From: Rhodobacter sp.
GTDB lineage: Bacteria; Pseudomonadota; Alphaproteobacteria; Rhodobacterales; Rhodobacteraceae
Direction: 5' to 3'
DNA: 64,000 nt
NCBI GenBank assembly: GCA_030065095.1
Contig: JASJDP010000010.1
Coordinates: 1-64,000 of the forward strand
Both the position numbers and the translations under genes were made by a program. This document shows positions 61,106 to 64,000 of this stretch, one piece after another. Each line of letters opens with the position of its first letter. Position 1 is the stretch's first letter. The notes beneath the pieces are model-generated. The model did not search any database and was not told the DNA's origin. It saw only the letters and a list, made by a program, of their open reading frames with translations.

Positions 61106-63340
61106 ATGGCTGCACTCGAGAAGCTCAATCCGGCACTCTATATCGCCTATTCGGAATGGCGATCCACCGAAGCCGATGCCCATGGCGACGAAGCCACCAG
61201 CCTGACGCTGCGTTTCGAGGGCGATTTGGCAGCCATCGAAGCCCTCGGTTTCGAGACCATGGTCGTCGAGGGGGACACGGCCACCGGCATCCTGCGGTTT
61301 CGCGACATTTCCGCGGTGTCAGAGCATCCCGGGGTTCTCTCGCTCAGCATAGGAACCGAGCCGCGCCTGCAACTCGACACGGCGGTCCACGACATCCGCG
61401 CGCGGGCAAGCGCAGCGACCAAGATCGGCTACGGTTCCAGCGATGATGGGCTCTGGCATGCGGGGCTCGATACGGCGAAATTGACGGCGCACCCCGACGC
61501 GACGGGCGACGGGGTGATCGTCGCAGTCATCGACACCGGTATCGACTTCGCTCATCCGGCCTTCATGAAGACCGTGACGTCCTCGGCGAAGACGACGCGC
61601 ATCCTGCGTATCTGGGACCAAGGCCTGCGCCCCGCCTCGCTTGGCGAATGCCCGAGCGCTTCGTTGCTGCGGTCCACGCGCACCTATGGGGTTGAGTTTC
61701 TTGACAACCCGGACGCTGCGCAACCGGCCAAAAAGGCGATCAACGCGGCCCTTGCCGGCACCACGACCATAAATCACCGCGACTGCGATGGTCACGGCAC
61801 CCATGTCGCGTCCATTGCCGCCGGTCGGGTTCATTTGCAGGCGGGCACCGACCGAGCGCGAATCGGCCAGGCCGACGACCGCTTCAATGGCGTGGCGCCG
61901 AAGGCCGACATCATTGCCGTGAAGTTCATCGACGTGGGGGACAATGTGCGGTTCCGCCGCTCCTCGGGCTTCGGCGCCAAGGTCGACGATGACACGCGGC
62001 TACGCGACGCGGTAATGTATTGCCTGCGCACCGCCCGCGCGCTCGGCAAGCCCGTCGTGATCAACATGAGCTTCGGCAGCCCGTTCGAGGCGGGCGACGG
62101 CCTGGACGCCTTCAGCCGGTGGCTCGACACCACAATAGACCCGTCACACCCTGCCGCGCCGGTCAACGCGGATCGGTTCCCGAGCGGTGCCATTGTCGTC
62201 AGCGCGATCGGCAATGACGGCGATCCGGGCGAGCGGCTGACGGCAGAGATAACGGTGCCGGCCGGCGGTCAGGTGACGGTTCCATTCGAGTTGAAGGACT
62301 CCCGGGGCGGGCAGAACACGCGGTGGCTGGAGTGTACCGACAAGCTCCACAAACCAGCCGTGGGAGTGGCCTTTTGGTACGCCCGCACGGTTCCGCACAC
62401 GGCGTTGACGGTGGCGCTGCGTCTGCCGCATCAGGCAGACTTTCTTCCGAGCGAGCGGCTTGGCATTGGCGGTCCGCGCCTCGACAGGGGGTTCATCGTC
62501 CGCGGAACGCCACGGCGGGCTGTCTTCGTTACCGGCAGCAACCGGCACCATCGCGCCATCCTTTTCCACAGCGGGACCGAGGGGTCGATCAACCATCCGG
62601 ACGGCGGAACCCTGCGCCGCCATGCGATCTTTCTGGATGTGCACCCAAAGGTCCGCAGCGGCGTGGTCAGCTACTTCAAGGGGATTTACGAGCTCCGCTT
62701 TTTCAATGCCGGGGCCGATGCGGTCACGCTGTTCACCATGTGCGCCGGCGATTTTTGGGCGGCAGGGAAGTTCGTGGATTTCCAGATCGCGCGCCACCTC
62801 ATGGATGACCCTCCGCCTGCGGCGGGCGGTCCGGGGCTGCCGGCAGGCATCGACGTCAAGAACGATTTTTCCGCCACCGATCCGCTCGGCCGCCACGCGA
62901 TTTCGGTGTCATCGTATCGCGACAGCGACGGTCATATTGTGGCGTCCTCGTCGCGCGGCCCTCTGCGCGACTTCTCGCGGCCGCCGGGGTCGCTGGCACG
63001 GATCGGCAACAAGCCGGACATCGCGGCACCGGGCGACAGAATCACCGCCGCGAAGTCGTTTCACGAACAAAGCCTGATGCCGCCCAGAACCCGCACGCCC
63101 AAAGAGCAGGCCGGCAACCGGTTCCAGACGTTGGGCGGGACCAGCATGGCGGCGCCGATGGTGGCGGGCACCGTCGCGCTGCTTTTGGAAAAGGAAGCGG
63201 GTCTCAACACCACCCAGGTGCGCAGCCACCTGACGACGTCGCCCCGCGCAGCCGTCGATCCCTCCGTTAGCCCGGCGCGCGAACGGGCCTATGGCGCTGG
63301 CCGGTTGGACGCGCAGCAGAGCCACGATAACATACCATGA
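61106..63340 (+). CDS. Subtilisin-like serine protease (S8 family)
   Basis: The 744-residue protein has a complete S8 triad: Asp in VIVAVIDTGIDFAHP (about 143), His in DGHGTHVASIAAG (about 230) and Ser in GGTSMAAPMVAG (about 680). A long insertion of about 280 residues with beta-sheet character sits between the oxyanion region (VVINMSFGSPFE, about 320) and the Ser loop, as in large C5a-peptidase-like or phage/surface-associated S8 proteins. An N-terminal region (about 1-110) may be an inhibitor-like prodomain (LTLRFEGDLAAIEALGFE). No signal peptide is visible. ATG 61106 fits the domain start; a TTG at 61034 is possible. The next gene begins 12 bases later. Confidence 0.87.
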   Translation: MAALEKLNPALYIAYSEWRSTEADAHGDEATSLTLRFEGDLAAIEALGFETMVVEGDTATGILRFRDISAVSEHPGVLSLSIGTEPRLQLDTAVHDIRARASAATKIGYGSSDDGLWHAGLDTAKLTAHPDATGDGVIVAVIDTGIDFAHPAFMKTVTSSAKTTRILRIWDQGLRPASLGECPSASLLRSTRTYGVEFLDNPDAAQPAKKAINAALAGTTTINHRDCDGHGTHVASIAAGRVHLQAGTDRARIGQADDRFNGVAPKADIIAVKFIDVGDNVRFRRSSGFGAKVDDDTRLRDAVMYCLRTARALGKPVVINMSFGSPFEAGDGLDAFSRWLDTTIDPSHPAAPVNADRFPSGAIVVSAIGNDGDPGERLTAEITVPAGGQVTVPFELKDSRGGQNTRWLECTDKLHKPAVGVAFWYARTVPHTALTVALRLPHQADFLPSERLGIGGPRLDRGFIVRGTPRRAVFVTGSNRHHRAILFHSGTEGSINHPDGGTLRRHAIFLDVHPKVRSGVVSYFKGIYELRFFNAGADAVTLFTMCAGDFWAAGKFVDFQIARHLMDDPPPAAGGPGLPAGIDVKNDFSATDPLGRHAISVSSYRDSDGHIVASSSRGPLRDFSRPPGSLARIGNKPDIAAPGDRITAAKSFHEQSLMPPRTRTPKEQAGNRFQTLGGTSMAAPMVAGTVALLLEKEAGLNTTQVRSHLTTSPRAAVDPSVSPARERAYGAGRLDAQQSHDNIP

Positions 63341-63352
63341 CAGGGGGCAAGG

Positions 63353-64000
63353 GTGGCCGGTGAAGAGGTCTATATAGCACGGTTCGGCGCATGGGCGGCG
63401 CGCGCCCTGGCCATCGCGACCGATCTCTATGACGGATTGGACACAGATGATCTGGGCTTCGCGATCCCAGAGGCGGTCGCTGCGGATGGTGCAGTTGTAG
63501 CCGCTGGCCGGGCGATCGACGATGCCGCAGAGCAGTTGGAAGGCGCGGCGGCGGATCTTGAAACCGCCGTCACGGGCGGAAATGAGGCAGAGGTGGCATC
63601 CACGCTTCTGGCGCTTGTCGCCGCGCTGATCCTCTTCGTCGATGCGCTAAAATCCTTCGTTGTGCAGCTACGGACCTTGTCGGGCACGCTCGCTGGCGCG
63701 GAACGGGCCGCCTACGACGCGTTCATCGAAACGCTGCCCGGCCGCACCATCGAGCATGTGGCGGCAACGGTTTTGTCCAACGAGTTGCCGCGCCTTGGCT
63801 TTCTGCTCCGTCTGTTGGGGCTCATGGAAGTCACGGTTGTTCCGGAAGACCCGGCCACCGGCCGCCCAAGCCATGTACGCCGCAGCCTGCATCTCGGCCG
63901 GATCAAGGATCTCGTCTCTGATCCGGCCGCGCATTTCACCACTGTCTACGGATGGGGTACCGACGGTTTCGATCCGTACCCGATCTTCGATGCGGTGACG
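63353..64000 (+). CDS. Unknown protein, N-terminal 216 residues (cut by window edge)
   Basis: The open frame starts at a GTG (63353) after an AGGGGG site, 12 bases past the protease stop, so it is probably in the same operon. The visible part has a helical N-terminal half with a hydrophobic segment (about 78-100; STLLALVAALILFVDAL) and a Leu-rich region NELPRLGFLLRLLGLMEV, then a polar YGWGTDGFDPYPIFDAV near the cut. I do not recognise the family with certainty; it resembles the start of very large uncharacterised proteins (DUF6603-like) but this is a weak impression. Reading continues beyond the window. Confidence 0.5.
   Translation, partial: MAGEEVYIARFGAWAARALAIATDLYDGLDTDDLGFAIPEAVAADGAVVAAGRAIDDAAEQLEGAAADLETAVTGGNEAEVASTLLALVAALILFVDALKSFVVQLRTLSGTLAGAERAAYDAFIETLPGRTIEHVAATVLSNELPRLGFLLRLLGLMEVTVVPEDPATGRPSHVRRSLHLGRIKDLVSDPAAHFTTVYGWGTDGFDPYPIFDAVT

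Noticed and set aside
1-64000. tRNA, rRNA, CRISPR array, integrase or replication origin
   Set aside because: I looked for tRNA-like cloverleaves near secE and in the longer gaps, for spaced direct repeats, and for DnaA-box clusters, and found none that I could support by eye.

Overview
The window is a high-GC (roughly 60-65 % by eye) bacterial chromosome segment that reads like a marine alphaproteobacterium of the Rhodobacteraceae/Roseobacter type. The reasons are the CuyA-like sulfo-lyase, several GntR/FCD catabolic operons, Tat-exported GMC oxidoreductase with cytochrome c, many type-I-secreted RTX proteins, a ProX/OpuA-type betaine uptake system and a NasTS-NrtABD-NirB-NasA nitrate cluster. 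No species can be named from sequence alone, and I saw no tRNA, rRNA or CRISPR array.

Layout. 1-4.8 kb is the ribosomal/transcription block on the minus strand (secE, nusG, rplK, rplA, start of rplJ). It is interrupted by two plus-strand genes (a YghU-type GST and a DUF1801 protein), so each sub-operon needs its own promoter and leader. 4.9-15.7 kb is metabolic: mtnA, a Cys-type racemase, two GntR/FCD regulators each beside a ThDP enzyme, an acyl-CoA synthetase, an enoyl-CoA hydratase, an RHH protein and a glyoxalase-family protein. 15.7-20.7 kb is a plus-strand run encoding a periplasmic oxidation chain (Tat small subunit, GMC dehydrogenase, beta-propeller dehydrogenase, dihaem cytochrome c) and a class II aldolase. 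21.1-23.7 kb encodes a TPR/membrane/bPH2 protein and an acidic repeat protein that I cannot assign.

24.1-30.6 kb is a five-gene minus-strand operon (PLP D-cysteine desulfhydrase/cysteate sulfo-lyase type enzyme, betaine-type ABC importer, alpha/beta hydrolase) with a divergent LysR regulator. 30.8-33.7 kb is a tight three-gene operon (flavin reductase, M20 peptidase, P-loop protein) whose genes overlap by 4 bp. 34.3-39.4 kb is one 1.7-k-residue mosaic protein with an M23 peptidase head. It is followed by a Tat-exported alkaline-phosphatase-fold protein with a membrane partner, an iron-type ABC importer (SBP, double permease, ATPase), a fasciclin-RTX adhesin, a DUF3179 protein and a 1320-residue secreted nuclease.

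55.7-60.8 kb is the remains of an assimilatory nitrate gene cluster (nasT, nasS, nrtA, nrtB, nrtD, nirB, nasA in the expected order), broken by truncations, a nonsense codon, frameshifts and two large deletions that join nrtA to nrtB and nirB to nasA. The window ends with a subtilisin-like protease and a truncated unknown gene.

Degenerate gene scraps (TetR, fatty-acid desaturase, MT-A70-like, IS5 transposase) sit in several of the longer gaps, which suggests continuing gene loss. The clearest regulatory DNA is a perfect 20-bp palindrome upstream of the second GntR gene, a GTATAC-centred palindrome beside the first, and an L1-type site in the rplK leader.
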